Positions 56,467-64,000 of a DNA stretch of 64,000 nucleotides are shown here, in pieces. Position numbers and translations under genes: made by a program. Location: positions 37,370 to 101,369 of the forward strand of contig JAHCJV010000010.1 in NCBI GenBank assembly GCA_026126105.1, in the 5' to 3' direction. The first letter of the stretch is position 1. Every line of letters begins with the position of its first letter. Source of the DNA: Enhydrobacter sp. (lineage in GTDB: Bacteria > Pseudomonadota > Alphaproteobacteria > Reyranellales > Reyranellaceae). The notes beneath the pieces were generated by a model, which did no database searches, had not been told where the DNA came from, and was given only the letters and a program-made list of their open reading frames with translations.

Positions 56467-58020
56467 ATGCCAGATCATATCTCGTCTTGCGAGCGCCCCA
56501 CCGATTCAGTCGATCGTTTCGTCTCACCATCTTCACAAATAAGTGCCATTCAGCAGAATCAGGTGAAACCGCCGACATTCGTGCAGATTCGTCAGCCCGC
56601 GCCGGGCGGAGGAATCGGGAGAAAGTTCGGCATCGCGCTGAGCGGCCTTGCCATCGCCATCGCTCTCGGCTGGGCCATGCCTCGTCCTGTGCCCGACGCA
56701 TCGTCGACCGCCCAGGATAGCGTGCCGAGCCGGCTGGCGAGCGCCCTCGATCTCTATCCCGAAGCGGGGACGCCGTTGCCGGACATGACGGCGCTTGCAT
56801 CGGTCGACGCATCGGTCGGCGCGTTGCCTGGTGCATCGAATTCTGCCGCCGCCGACGCGGAGCCTGCGCCCCCGCCGGTCGAGACTTCGGTGCGGCTGAA
56901 GAAAGGCGATACGGTTTCTCGCATGCTCGGTCGGCTCGGCATCGTCGCCGGCGAGGTCGCAGAGGTCGTTGCCGCCCTTGCCAAGCATATGCGCATGGAA
57001 CGGCTGGCCATCGGTCAACTCATCGACATGACGCTTCAGCCGGCCGAGGTCGCCGGAGCCGAGCCCGTCCTCCTTGCCCTTTCGATTCGGCCCGAGCCAC
57101 GCCGAGAATACAGGCTCGAGCGCGACGAGGACGGCGACTATTCCGTCGAGGAGGTCATCTACGATGTCACGCCGAAGCTTCAGCGCGCGGCAGGTGAGAT
57201 CGAGGACTCGGTGATCGCCAGCGCCGGGGCGGCCGGCGTCCCGCACGCGCCGTTGGCCGAGATGCTGCGTGCTCTATCCTGGGATGTGAACTTCCAGCAC
57301 GATATCAAGCCCGGCGACCGGTTCGATATGCTGATCGAGCGCTCCTGGACGAGCGATGGCGTGGCAGTCGATGGTGGACGTGTACTGTGGGCCGAACTCA
57401 CCACCGGAGGCGGCGCGGAGAGCTACAACATCTATCGCTTCAAGCCGCGCAATGGCGAGGAATACTTCTATGACGCCAAGGGCCTGAGCGTGGTCAAGGC
57501 GCTGCTCCGCACGCCTCTGAACATGAGCCGGATCTCCTCGCACTTCGGCCTGCGCCGTCACCCCGTCCTCGGCTTCACGCGGCTTCACGCGGGCGTCGAC
57601 TTTGCCGCTCCTGCCGGCACGCCCGTCCTGGCCGCCGGCGCTGGCAGCGTGATCGCGGCCCGTGTCAACGGCGGCTACGGGCGGTGGGTCAAGATCAGAC
57701 ACGACAACGGCCTTTCCACTGCTTACGCGCATCTGTCGCGGATCGCCTCCGGCGTGCGTGCACGCTCGCGCGTGCGCCAGGGTCAGGTGATCGGCTTCGT
57801 CGGCAGCACCGGTCTCTCGACTGGCCCGCACCTCCATTTCGAGCTCCACCGCGGCGGCCGACCGGTCGATCCGGCGAGCGTAGCGCGGACATCACTGCGC
57901 ACCCGCCTGCAGGGGCAGGATCTGGTTCGTTTCACGGCGCGCGTTGCCGAGATCGAAACGGCGCGCGAATCGGCCGCCCTGATCGAAAACCCGAGGCTGG
58001 AAGACGACTTGGGAGGCTGA
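56467..58020 (+). CDS. Membrane-anchored M23 peptidase
   Basis: A 517-aa murein-active zinc peptidase. An N-terminal membrane anchor (IGRKFGIALSGLAIAIALGW) is preceded by about 50 cytosolic residues. A Csd3/LysM-like helper region (VRLKKGDTVSRMLGRLGIV) is next. The LytM domain has HxxxD in RLHAGVDFAAPAGTPVLAAG and HLHFE in GPHLHFELHRGG. It probably cuts peptidoglycan cross-links. ATG 56467 with AAGGA upstream is chosen; the longer open frame starts with unlikely sequence. It is followed one base later by a small secreted protein gene. Confidence 0.85.
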   Translation: MPDHISSCERPTDSVDRFVSPSSQISAIQQNQVKPPTFVQIRQPAPGGGIGRKFGIALSGLAIAIALGWAMPRPVPDASSTAQDSVPSRLASALDLYPEAGTPLPDMTALASVDASVGALPGASNSAAADAEPAPPPVETSVRLKKGDTVSRMLGRLGIVAGEVAEVVAALAKHMRMERLAIGQLIDMTLQPAEVAGAEPVLLALSIRPEPRREYRLERDEDGDYSVEEVIYDVTPKLQRAAGEIEDSVIASAGAAGVPHAPLAEMLRALSWDVNFQHDIKPGDRFDMLIERSWTSDGVAVDGGRVLWAELTTGGGAESYNIYRFKPRNGEEYFYDAKGLSVVKALLRTPLNMSRISSHFGLRRHPVLGFTRLHAGVDFAAPAGTPVLAAGAGSVIAARVNGGYGRWVKIRHDNGLSTAYAHLSRIASGVRARSRVRQGQVIGFVGSTGLSTGPHLHFELHRGGRPVDPASVARTSLRTRLQGQDLVRFTARVAEIETARESAALIENPRLEDDLGG

Positions 58021-58021
58021 C

Positions 58022-58558
58022 ATGCGATGGGCTGCATTGCGGCGGCATCTGGCTTCGGCGAGCATTATGGGCGGTGTCGCGGCGTCGCTCCTTTCCTCGT
58101 CGACGCCTTTGCGGGCGTCCGCCGCAACGGCCACCCTCGCCTGTGAAAGCGGCGTCCTCGATGACGGAGAAGCCGGCTTCAACGTACTGGTCTTTCGGCT
58201 GTGCCCGGACCGGCTGACGATCGGCTTCGAGAGCAGCGACATAATGGAGGAGGTTTCCTGCATGCCTGACGGCGATGTTCGCCTTTGGCTGCGCGTCGGC
58301 AACGCCAGGTGCAATCTTCTCCCGGCTTCGGATCGCGATCAGGTCCACGAGCTGTGGGAGCCGCTTGACGGCATCGGTCGCTCGACGGCGGAGCCCGTGC
58401 GCCAGCTGCTTATTTGTCGCTCCGGCACGACGAACGAGGCGACTACCATCATCGTTCCGGATGCACGCGACGCCCTGCCCGAGACGCGAATGGGAGCCAC
58501 CATGTACGAACGCGTGACAAGACGCCTGATCTCGGCCTGCGCTCAACCGAACGCGTGA
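58022..58558 (+). CDS. Secreted protein of unknown function
   Basis: A 178-aa protein. A signal-like N-terminus (residues about 1-35, ending ASAATA) precedes a mature part with five Cys (ACESGVLD, RLCPDRL, SCMPDG, RCNLLP, LICRSG). There is no recognisable domain. It starts one base after the M23 peptidase stop and is surely co-transcribed; it may be a periplasmic partner or inhibitor of the peptidase (inference only). Confidence 0.65.
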   Translation: MRWAALRRHLASASIMGGVAASLLSSSTPLRASAATATLACESGVLDDGEAGFNVLVFRLCPDRLTIGFESSDIMEEVSCMPDGDVRLWLRVGNARCNLLPASDRDQVHELWEPLDGIGRSTAEPVRQLLICRSGTTNEATTIIVPDARDALPETRMGATMYERVTRRLISACAQPNA

Positions 58559-58566
58559 GGCGCCGC

Positions 58567-58578
58567 GGATACGTATCC
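58567..58578. promoter_or_regulatory. Perfect 12-bp palindrome upstream of htpG
   Basis: GGATACGTATCC reads identically on both strands. It lies 87 bases before the htpG start, in the only space between the M23-linked gene and htpG. A repressor site is possible, but a 12-base palindrome may also arise by chance in 64 kb. Confidence 0.25.
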
Positions 58579-58664
58579 TTGTCAGACGGTCGAAAGACGT
58601 GGTCCGCTCCGAGCGTGTCACGGGCTTGATGCGGCGACGGTAAGCCCCCAAATTGTCGCCCGCC

Positions 58665-60545
58665 ATGACAGAACAAGCCACAACCCATACCCACGCCTTC
58701 CAGGCCGAAGTCGCCGAGCTGCTGAACCTGATGGTTCACTCGGTCTACTCCGAAACGGACGTTTTCCTGCGCGAGCTGATCTCCAACGCCTCCGATGCGT
58801 GCGACAAGCTACGCTACGAGGCGATCGCCAAGCCGGACCTTCTGGCCGGCAACGAACGTCTCGCCATCAAGCTTACGGCCGACCCCAAGGCGCGCACCCT
58901 GGCGATCGCCGATTCCGGCATCGGCATGACGCAGCAGGAACTGATCGACAATCTCGGCACCATCGCGCGCTCGGGCACCAAGGCGTTTCTCAAGGGACTG
59001 GCCGAGGCGAAGGACGGGACAGGCTTGATTGGCCGCTTCGGCGTCGGCTTCTATGCGGTGTTCATGGTCGCCGACAAGGTCGAGGTCACGAGCCGCCGCG
59101 CCGGCTCGGACGAGACCTGGGTGTGGCGCTCCGAGGGCGGTGGGGGCTTCGAGCTGACGCCTGCGACGGAAGAGCAGGTTGCGCGGGTGCCGCGCGGCAC
59201 CGAGGTGCTGATCCATCTCAAGTCGGACGAGACGAAGTACTCCGAGCGCTACGAGCTCGAGCGCATCGTGCGGACCTATTCCGACCACATCCTGTTTCCG
59301 ATCGAACTGGTCGACGACAAGGGCGAGGCCAAGCAGATCAACGCCGCGTCGGCGCCGTGGCAGCGCTCGAAGTCCGAGCTCAAGCCCGAGGACTATACGG
59401 AGGCCTACAAGTCGTTGGCGAACGCCTTCGACGAGCCGGCCCTGACCCTGCACTATCGGGCCGAGGGACGGCAGTCCTACGCGGTGCTGCTGTTCGTGCC
59501 GACGATGCGGCCGTTCGACCTGGCGGATCCTGGACGCAAAGGGCGGATCAAGCTCTACGTGCGGCGGGTCTACATCACCGACGATGCCGACCTGCTGCCG
59601 TCCTACCTGCGCTTCGTGCGCGGCGTCATCGACAGCGAAGACCTGCCGCTCAACGTCTCGCGCGAGATGCTGCAGAACAATCCTCAGGTCGGGCAGATTC
59701 GCACCGCCGTAACCGGCCGCGTGCTGGGCGAGCTGGAGAGCACCGCCGAGAAGGACGCCGACAAGTACAAGAAAGTCTGGGAAGCCTTCGGCCCGGTGCT
59801 GAAGGAGGGGTTGTACGAAGACCATGAGCGGCGCACGCAGCTGCTGAACCTCTGCCGCTTCGCCAGCACAGCGTCCGGCGAGCTGCGCTCCCTCAAGCAG
59901 TATGTTGCGGACCTCAGGCCCAACCAGACCGAAATCTACTATCTCGTGGGCGAGAGCATCGAGCGGCTGAAGTCGAACCCGAAGCTCGAGGCGGCGCGGG
60001 CGCGCGGTATCGAGGTGCTGCTGCTGGCCGACCCGATTGACGCGTTCTGGACGATGATGCCGGGGGACTTCGACGGCAAGCCGATGAAATCCCTGAGCCA
60101 GGGCGACGTCGACTTCAGCCTCGTGCCGCTCGTCGACAAGGATGCCGCGCCGCCGGACGAGGCTGCGGAAGCGGACAAGGACGTGCTCAAGGCGGTCAAG
60201 GATGCGCTGGGCGAGCAGGTCTCGGAGGTCCGCCCCTCGCAGCGCCTCACCGATAGCGCCGCCTGCCTGGTTGCATCGACCGGGGCGCGCGACCGCGAGC
60301 TCGAACGCCTGTTGGCCCGCCAGGACCGCGGCACAGGCGCCAAGCCGGTGCTCGAGCTCAACATGCGTCATGAGATCGTGAAGGCGCTCGCCCGCTCGGT
60401 CGAGCAGAAGAAGGAGGCGGACATCGCCGACCTCTCCGCGCTCTTGCTGGCGCAGGCCCAGATCCTCGATGGCGAGGTCCCGCCTGACCCGGCGGCATTC
60501 GCACGCCGGCTCAATGAACTGATCGTGCGAGGATTACGGGCATAA
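58665..60545 (+). CDS. htpG: Hsp90-family chaperone HtpG
   Basis: A 626-aa Hsp90 protein. The N-terminal ATPase has [34 protein letters not shown] and [13 protein letters not shown]. The middle domain has [20 protein letters not shown] and [19 protein letters not shown]. The C-terminal dimerisation domain follows. ATG 58665 matches the family start, though no ribosome site precedes it. CTTGAT at 58625 and CCCCCAAATT at 58645 loosely resemble a heat-shock promoter; if used, the transcript would be nearly leaderless. Confidence 0.95.
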   Translation: MTEQATTHTHAFQAEVAELLNLMVHSVYSETDVFLRELISNASDACDKLRYEAIAKPDLLAGNERLAIKLTADPKARTLAIADSGIGMTQQELIDNLGTIARSGTKAFLKGLAEAKDGTGLIGRFGVGFYAVFMVADKVEVTSRRAGSDETWVWRSEGGGGFELTPATEEQVARVPRGTEVLIHLKSDETKYSERYELERIVRTYSDHILFPIELVDDKGEAKQINAASAPWQRSKSELKPEDYTEAYKSLANAFDEPALTLHYRAEGRQSYAVLLFVPTMRPFDLADPGRKGRIKLYVRRVYITDDADLLPSYLRFVRGVIDSEDLPLNVSREMLQNNPQVGQIRTAVTGRVLGELESTAEKDADKYKKVWEAFGPVLKEGLYEDHERRTQLLNLCRFASTASGELRSLKQYVADLRPNQTEIYYLVGESIERLKSNPKLEAARARGIEVLLLADPIDAFWTMMPGDFDGKPMKSLSQGDVDFSLVPLVDKDAAPPDEAAEADKDVLKAVKDALGEQVSEVRPSQRLTDSAACLVASTGARDRELERLLARQDRGTGAKPVLELNMRHEIVKALARSVEQKKEADIADLSALLLAQAQILDGEVPPDPAAFARRLNELIVRGLRA

Positions 60546-60567
60546 CCTCCCGTAGAGAGGGGCGATC

Positions 60568-62148
60568 ATGCGTCTTGCGGCTGCGATTGTACTGATACTG
60601 GCGCCTGTCTTCGCCTTCGCCCAGACGGAGGCGCCGCGCGGGAAGCCGGACCTCGCGGTGCGCGGCAAGTATATCGACCAGCGCATCGCCGAGTTCATGG
60701 CGGCCAATGACGTACCGGGGCTCGCCATGGCGATCGTGCAGGCGCCCTACATACCGCGCTCGGCCGGCTACGGTCGTGCCAGCCTGGCGCATGACGAGCT
60801 CGCCTCGACACGCACGATGTGGGCGATCGGGCCGATGACCCAGGGCTTCACCGCGGTTGCGGTGTTCCAGCTCGAGGAGGAAGGCAAGCTCGACGTCAAC
60901 GATCCGCTCGACAAGCACCTGTCTGCGTTGCCGCCAGCATGGGACAAGATCACGATTCTCCAGCTGCTGCAGCACGCCTCCGGCATTGCCGACTACCGCA
61001 GCGCCGATGCCTTCAAGGAGGAACATCCCTATTTGCCGGCCGAGTTGCTGGCGCTGGTCGCGCCGCTGCCGTTGCAGTTCCAGCCCGGCACCGAAGTTCG
61101 ACAGAGCGCCACGAATTTCGCGCTTCTCGGCATGATCGTCGAGCGCGCCGGCGGCATGTCCTATCATGACTTCGTCCGCCGCAGGCAGATCGAGCCTCTC
61201 GGGCTCCGCGCCACGCAGTTCGTCGAGGACTTTGCGCGCAAGTCCTTCCGCGACCGTTCGGGGGCGGCCGGAGCCAAGCAGCACACGCGCTTCACCTCCG
61301 AAGTGCCGTTCATAAATCCGATCGAGCCCGCCACCGGCTATCGCGCCGGCAACTCGGGCCTCGTCGCGGTCAATCCTGGCGTCTCGGCAAATCTTTTCGC
61401 TTTCGCGAGCCTGTGGTCCTCGGCCGAGGATATAAGCGCGTGGGACGTCGCGTTGGCCGGCGGCATCCTGGTCAAGCAGCCGGCCAATCGTGCGCTGATC
61501 TACAAGCCGACGACGCTGGCGAACGGTACGGTCGTGCCGGCAATGGCCGGCTGGGAGTTTACGAGGCATCCCGGTTTCATGGAGATCAAGGGCTCGGCGC
61601 CGGGTTTCAGCGCCTATCTCAGCCGCTTCACCGATCCGGCCGATCTCGTTTGCGTCACCTTGCTGGCCAACAAGCAGGGGATCGATCTGACCGTTCTCGC
61701 GCGTGATATCGCCGATGCGTACAAGCGCGGCCTCGGCGGCGGCCAAATCAGCGACAGTTTCGTGGCTCAGGAGAGCAAGTGGAGTGTCGACGAGACGGTG
61801 GCGCGGATCGAGCGTGCGCTGAAGGCTCAAAAGGTCCCGGTGTTTGCCGAGTTCGATCATGACGATAATGCACGCAAGGTGGACATGCCGCTGCGGCCGA
61901 CGCGTGTGCTGGTGTTCGGCAATCCCAGGGTCGGCACAAAGCTGATGCAGGCGCATCCCACCGCCGCACTCGATCTGCCGCTGCGCGTCACAGTGTTCGA
62001 GGACGATCGGGGACGGGTCTGGGTCGGCTATCGTCGTCTCGCCGCTTTCGCGGACGAGCATGGTATCAAGGATCGTGAGACCGTGGCGACGATGGCGCGC
62101 GCGCTCGATGCGATCGTCAACAAGGCGGTGAACGTTTACGATTACTGA
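60568..62148 (+). CDS. Secreted fusion: catalytically dead class C beta-lactamase fold plus DUF302
   Basis: A 526-aa protein. Residues 1-19 are a signal peptide. Residues about 33-385 align with class C beta-lactamase/serine-hydrolase proteins (MWAIGPMTQGFTAVAVFQLE, EEGKLDVNDPL, LLQHASGIADY), but the catalytic residues are all replaced. SxxK is P89-M-T-Q92, YxN is Q179-S-A181, and the HTG-type motif is I340-K-G-S. Residues about 404-526 are a DUF302 domain (VPVFAEFDHDDNARKVDMPL, VLVFGNPRVGTKLMQAHP, DLPLRVTVFEDDRGRVWVGY). Both halves are intact folds without stops, so the loss of catalysis appears selected. AGAGGGG precedes ATG 60568. It follows htpG by 22 bases and may share its transcript. 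Likely periplasmic; function unknown. Confidence 0.85.
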   Translation: MRLAAAIVLILAPVFAFAQTEAPRGKPDLAVRGKYIDQRIAEFMAANDVPGLAMAIVQAPYIPRSAGYGRASLAHDELASTRTMWAIGPMTQGFTAVAVFQLEEEGKLDVNDPLDKHLSALPPAWDKITILQLLQHASGIADYRSADAFKEEHPYLPAELLALVAPLPLQFQPGTEVRQSATNFALLGMIVERAGGMSYHDFVRRRQIEPLGLRATQFVEDFARKSFRDRSGAAGAKQHTRFTSEVPFINPIEPATGYRAGNSGLVAVNPGVSANLFAFASLWSSAEDISAWDVALAGGILVKQPANRALIYKPTTLANGTVVPAMAGWEFTRHPGFMEIKGSAPGFSAYLSRFTDPADLVCVTLLANKQGIDLTVLARDIADAYKRGLGGGQISDSFVAQESKWSVDETVARIERALKAQKVPVFAEFDHDDNARKVDMPLRPTRVLVFGNPRVGTKLMQAHPTAALDLPLRVTVFEDDRGRVWVGYRRLAAFADEHGIKDRETVATMARALDAIVNKAVNVYDY

Positions 62149-62188
62149 GCAGAACTCGTGCGCTCGGCGAGTTTGGGTCGCCTGAACA

Positions 62189-62212
62189 ATCGCTTTTTCG
62201 GCATCAAGCGAT
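62189..62212. terminator. Hairpin between convergent genes
   Basis: ATCGCTT (62189-62195) pairs perfectly with AAGCGAT (62206-62212) around a ten-base loop, followed on the plus strand by CGCTTTG. It lies between the DUF302-fusion stop and the stop of the HicB-like gene. It could serve either strand. Confidence 0.4.
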
Positions 62213-62249
62213 CGCTTTGAAGGGCGCGCGAGCCAGTTCTCTCGCGGTC

Positions 62250-62507
62250 CTAGCCGAGAATCAGAAGTATTCGGCGATAGCGTTGCGACTGTTCGCGCGC
62301 GCAGGGCACCGAACCGGAACTCGCTGCCGGAACCGGCTGCTGCCGCTCGACCAGTCCGCGGACATGTTGCCGCGCGTTCCTCGAAAGCTCTCGGATCACA
62401 TCCTTTTCGACGAGGCCTGCTGCCGTCACGCCGGGCAGGTCCGGCACCCAACCGAAGTACCGTCCGTCCTCCCCCCTGCGAACGAGGGAATAGTAACACG
62501 TATCCAT
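62250..62507 (-). CDS. HicB-like small protein, solitary
   Basis: An 85-aa protein. Residues 1-60 show the HicB-type partial RNase H fold: CYYSLVRRGEDGRYFGWVPD then LPGVTAAG and a helix EKDVIRELSRNARQHVRGL. The tail is short, without a DNA-binding domain. No HicA toxin gene is on either side, so it is either an orphan antitoxin or a repurposed domain. ATG 62507 has GAGG seven to eight bases upstream. The FNR-type box at 62558 sits about 50 bases from its start, so expression is probably raised when oxygen is low (inference). Confidence 0.7.
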   Translation of the reverse strand: MDTCYYSLVRRGEDGRYFGWVPDLPGVTAAGLVEKDVIRELSRNARQHVRGLVERQQPVPAASSGSVPCAREQSQRYRRILLILG

Positions 62508-62871
62508 CGACGCACCTCTTTGGACGGTAAGGCGAGCAGTGTCTGACCGATGTGTCCTTGATCCAGATCAAGCCGGCACGAAATTCTTCGCGCTGCTGGC
62601 GAACCGTTTCGATCGAGGCTGCCGCAAGCCTGGTGCATTCGGCATGAGGATCTCTCGACAGCGAGAGCTCGCCGGTCGGTCCGTCTGCCCTATTGTCGCA
62701 CCGGCAGTTTGCGGGAGGCCGTCTACTCGCGCCGGAGATGCGGGAAGGACCGTGCCCGTTCCGCAGAACGTGAATTGCCGCGGGTCGTCGACCTACGCGC
62801 GACTTGCTCTCGGGCGCGCAGTCGGGTTGGATGCGCTTCCTGCAAAAGGAACAACGGGGAGACGCCGCCGC
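62508..62871. other. Spacer between HicB-like gene and CoxM-like gene
   Basis: About 364 bases without a supported gene; open frames here lack family features. It contains the FNR/FixK-type box at 62558-62571 and the ribosome site of the flanking gene (GGGGAGACG near 62856). No HicA-like frame was found on either strand. Confidence 0.5.
62558..62571. promoter_or_regulatory. Perfect FNR/FixK-type box
   Basis: TTGATCCAGATCAA fits the FNR/Anr/FixK consensus TTGAT-N4-ATCAA exactly and is flanked by C and G, giving seven-base arms. Its centre is about 57 bases before the HicB-like start on the minus strand, which would place a class II transcription start about 16 bases before that ATG. The other flank, the CoxM-like start, is about 300 bases away. 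Confidence 0.7.
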
Positions 62872-63756
62872 ATGAGTGAAATCCAGTATCGGACTGCGAA
62901 AAATATCAAGGAAGCCGTCGCCTTGATGGCCGCAGCCAATGGCAAGGGCTACGTCCTTGCCGGTGGGACGGATCTGCTCGTGCAGATGAAATCCGGCATG
63001 CGCGAACCCGGCACCATCGTCGACGTGAAGAAGATTCCCGAGATGGTTGGCATCACCGAGAAGAGCGGCGCTTTCACGATCGGCGCGGCGACGCCGGCGG
63101 CCGTGATCGGCGAGCATGAGAGCCTCCGTAAGGCCTGGCCGGGCGTGGTCGAGGCGATCAACCTTATCGGCTCCACCCAGGTCCAGGGGCGTGCCTCGGC
63201 CGGCGGCAATCTGTGCAACGCCTCGCCCGCGGCCGACAGTGTTCCGGCGCTTGTTGCAGCAGGCTGCATCGTCCGCGTGCAGGGCCCCGGCGGAAAGCGC
63301 GAGGTGCCGGTGGAGCAGTTTGCCGTCGGTCCGGGCAAGACCTCGCTCAAGCCCGGCGAGATCGTCGTGTCGCTCAGCCTTCCCAAGCGGCCGAAGAATT
63401 CATCCGACGCCTACCTTCGCCTTATCCCTCGCACCGAGATGGACATTGCCGTCGTCGGCGTCGGCGTCAGCCTCACCATGAAGGGAGACACGGTGGCCGC
63501 GGCCCGCGTCGGGCTCGGGGCGGTTGCACCGACGGTCCTGCTGGTCGACGAGGCAGCCAAGGCGCTGGTCGGCTCCAAGCTCGACGATGCGGCGCTCGAG
63601 GCGGCGGCCAAGGCCTGCTCGGACGCGTGCAAGCCGATCGACGACAAACGCGGCACCATCAAGTACCGCACCAAGATCGCGGGGGTTCTTCTCAAGCGTG
63701 CCGCGCTGATCGCGCGCGACCGCATCAATGGCATCGAGCATCGGGGACACCGCTAA
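62872..63756 (+). CDS. Molybdenum hydroxylase FAD-binding medium subunit (CoxM/XdhB-like)
   Basis: A 294-aa flavin subunit of the xanthine dehydrogenase/CO dehydrogenase family. The FAD motifs are YVLAGGTDLLVQMKSG (about 27-42), and STQVQGRASAGGNLCNASPA followed by AADSVPAL, and the C-terminal CO-dehydrogenase flavoprotein domain is present (RTEMDIAVVGVGVSL). It transfers electrons from the [2Fe-2S] subunit to a final acceptor. ATG 62872 has a GGGGAGACG about ten bases upstream. The iron-sulfur subunit starts one base after its stop codon; the catalytic large subunit is expected beyond the window. The substrate could be CO, a purine or another aromatic heterocycle. Confidence 0.9.
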   Translation: MSEIQYRTAKNIKEAVALMAAANGKGYVLAGGTDLLVQMKSGMREPGTIVDVKKIPEMVGITEKSGAFTIGAATPAAVIGEHESLRKAWPGVVEAINLIGSTQVQGRASAGGNLCNASPAADSVPALVAAGCIVRVQGPGGKREVPVEQFAVGPGKTSLKPGEIVVSLSLPKRPKNSSDAYLRLIPRTEMDIAVVGVGVSLTMKGDTVAAARVGLGAVAPTVLLVDEAAKALVGSKLDDAALEAAAKACSDACKPIDDKRGTIKYRTKIAGVLLKRAALIARDRINGIEHRGHR

Positions 63757-63757
63757 C

Positions 63758-64000
63758 ATGGCAAAGATACACGTCACGACCACGATCAACGGCGCGCCGA
63801 CCGAGTTCCTCTGCGATCCGAACCAGACGCTGCTCGACGTGCTGCGCGACAACCTCGGCCTGACCGGCAGCAAGGAGGGATGCGGCTCGGGAGACTGCGG
63901 CGCGTGCAGCGTCATGGTCAACGATCGGCTGGTCTGCTCCTGCCTCGTGCTGGCGCCTGAAGCCGAAGGCGTGAAGATCGAGACGATCGAGGGCATGGCC
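63758..64000 (+). CDS. Molybdenum hydroxylase [2Fe-2S] small subunit, partial
   Basis: The first 81 codons of a CoxS/XdhC-like subunit; it continues past the right edge (family length about 150-170 aa). The plant-type [2Fe-2S] ligands are in GCGSGDCGACSVMVNDRLVC (C-x4-C-x2-C-x11-C pattern), followed by ETIEGMA, the usual end of the N-terminal domain. It starts one base after the TAA of the flavin subunit gene, giving the M-S order of cox-type operons. Confidence 0.92.
   Translation, partial: MAKIHVTTTINGAPTEFLCDPNQTLLDVLRDNLGLTGSKEGCGSGDCGACSVMVNDRLVCSCLVLAPEAEGVKIETIEGMA

Noticed and set aside
62508..62871. Possible HicA toxin partner for the HicB-like gene
   Set aside because: No frame on either strand shows the HicA double-stranded RNA-binding fold; the gene is treated as solitary.
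60511..63117. 868-codon open frame opposite the DUF302 fusion
   Set aside because: Low-complexity shadow; overlaps four real features on both strands without motifs.

Overview
The window looks like a chromosomal stretch of a high-GC, free-living alphaproteobacterium. The evidence is very high third-position GC, densely packed genes that often overlap by 1 or 4 bases (ATGA, GTGA, TGATG), frequent GTG and TTG starts, two periplasmic binding proteins of the TTT/Bug type without their membrane partners, several SDR dehydrogenases, an HWE/HisKA_2-type histidine kinase and a CoxMS-like molybdenum hydroxylase start. It fits Hyphomicrobiales, Bradyrhizobiaceae or a Reyranella-like lineage; the genus cannot be fixed from sequence alone. 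No rRNA, tRNA, insertion sequence, prophage or CRISPR array was seen.

Region 1 (1-6.9 kb) is an aromatic or cyclic-acid catabolic locus. An SDR, a FadR-type GntR regulator, a TTT binding protein and a Rieske ring-hydroxylating dioxygenase (alpha and the start of beta) run leftwards. An ACMSD-type amidohydrolase and two SDRs run rightwards. A near-perfect 29-bp palindrome lies over the predicted -10 box of the transporter/dioxygenase transcript, so local control by the GntR protein is likely. Region 2 (6.9-18 kb) holds two small secreted proteins (one frameshifted), an SDR with two NodB-fold deacetylases and a tiny gene remnant, a luciferase-like oxidoreductase, a VOC protein, nitroreductase plus GMC oxidoreductase, asparaginase, nucleoside hydrolase and an acyl-CoA-dehydrogenase-fold enzyme.

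Region 3 (18-24 kb) is a second catabolic run: TTT binding protein, thiolase-like protein plus DUF35 partner, a small unknown, metallophosphoesterase, VOC enzyme, TauD-type dioxygenase and a thioredoxin-fold protein. Region 4 (24-31 kb) is a divergent locus: RpiR regulator, LicC-like nucleotidyltransferase and MetE-like methyltransferase on one side, a complete sugar/glycerophosphate-type ABC importer on the other, with inverted repeats between them that look like operators.

Region 5 (31-49 kb) is mixed: DUF2254 membrane protein, nitronate monooxygenase, YghA-like SDR, ABC-F ATPase, NtaA-type monooxygenase, phospholipase D, an RND efflux pump with its lipoprotein adaptor, a response regulator/histidine kinase pair, and an N-carbamoyl-amino-acid hydrolase. 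Region 6 (49-54 kb) combines a UDP-glucuronate-4-epimerase-like enzyme and RmlA with CysD and CysN-CysC, suggesting PAPS supply for a sulfated surface glycan. Region 7 (54.7-64 kb) holds an HpaB-type hydroxylase, an M23 peptidase, HtpG, a secreted fusion of a catalytically dead beta-lactamase fold with a DUF302 domain, a solitary HicB-like gene behind a perfect FNR/FixK-type box, and the first two genes of a CoxM/CoxS-type hydroxylase.

The items most worth follow-up are the DUF302 fusion pseudoenzyme, the FNR-type box by the HicB-like gene, the GntR operator/promoter, the RpiR operator region, an SDR without its catalytic Tyr/Ser, and the thiolase/DUF35 pair without the usual nucleophilic Cys.
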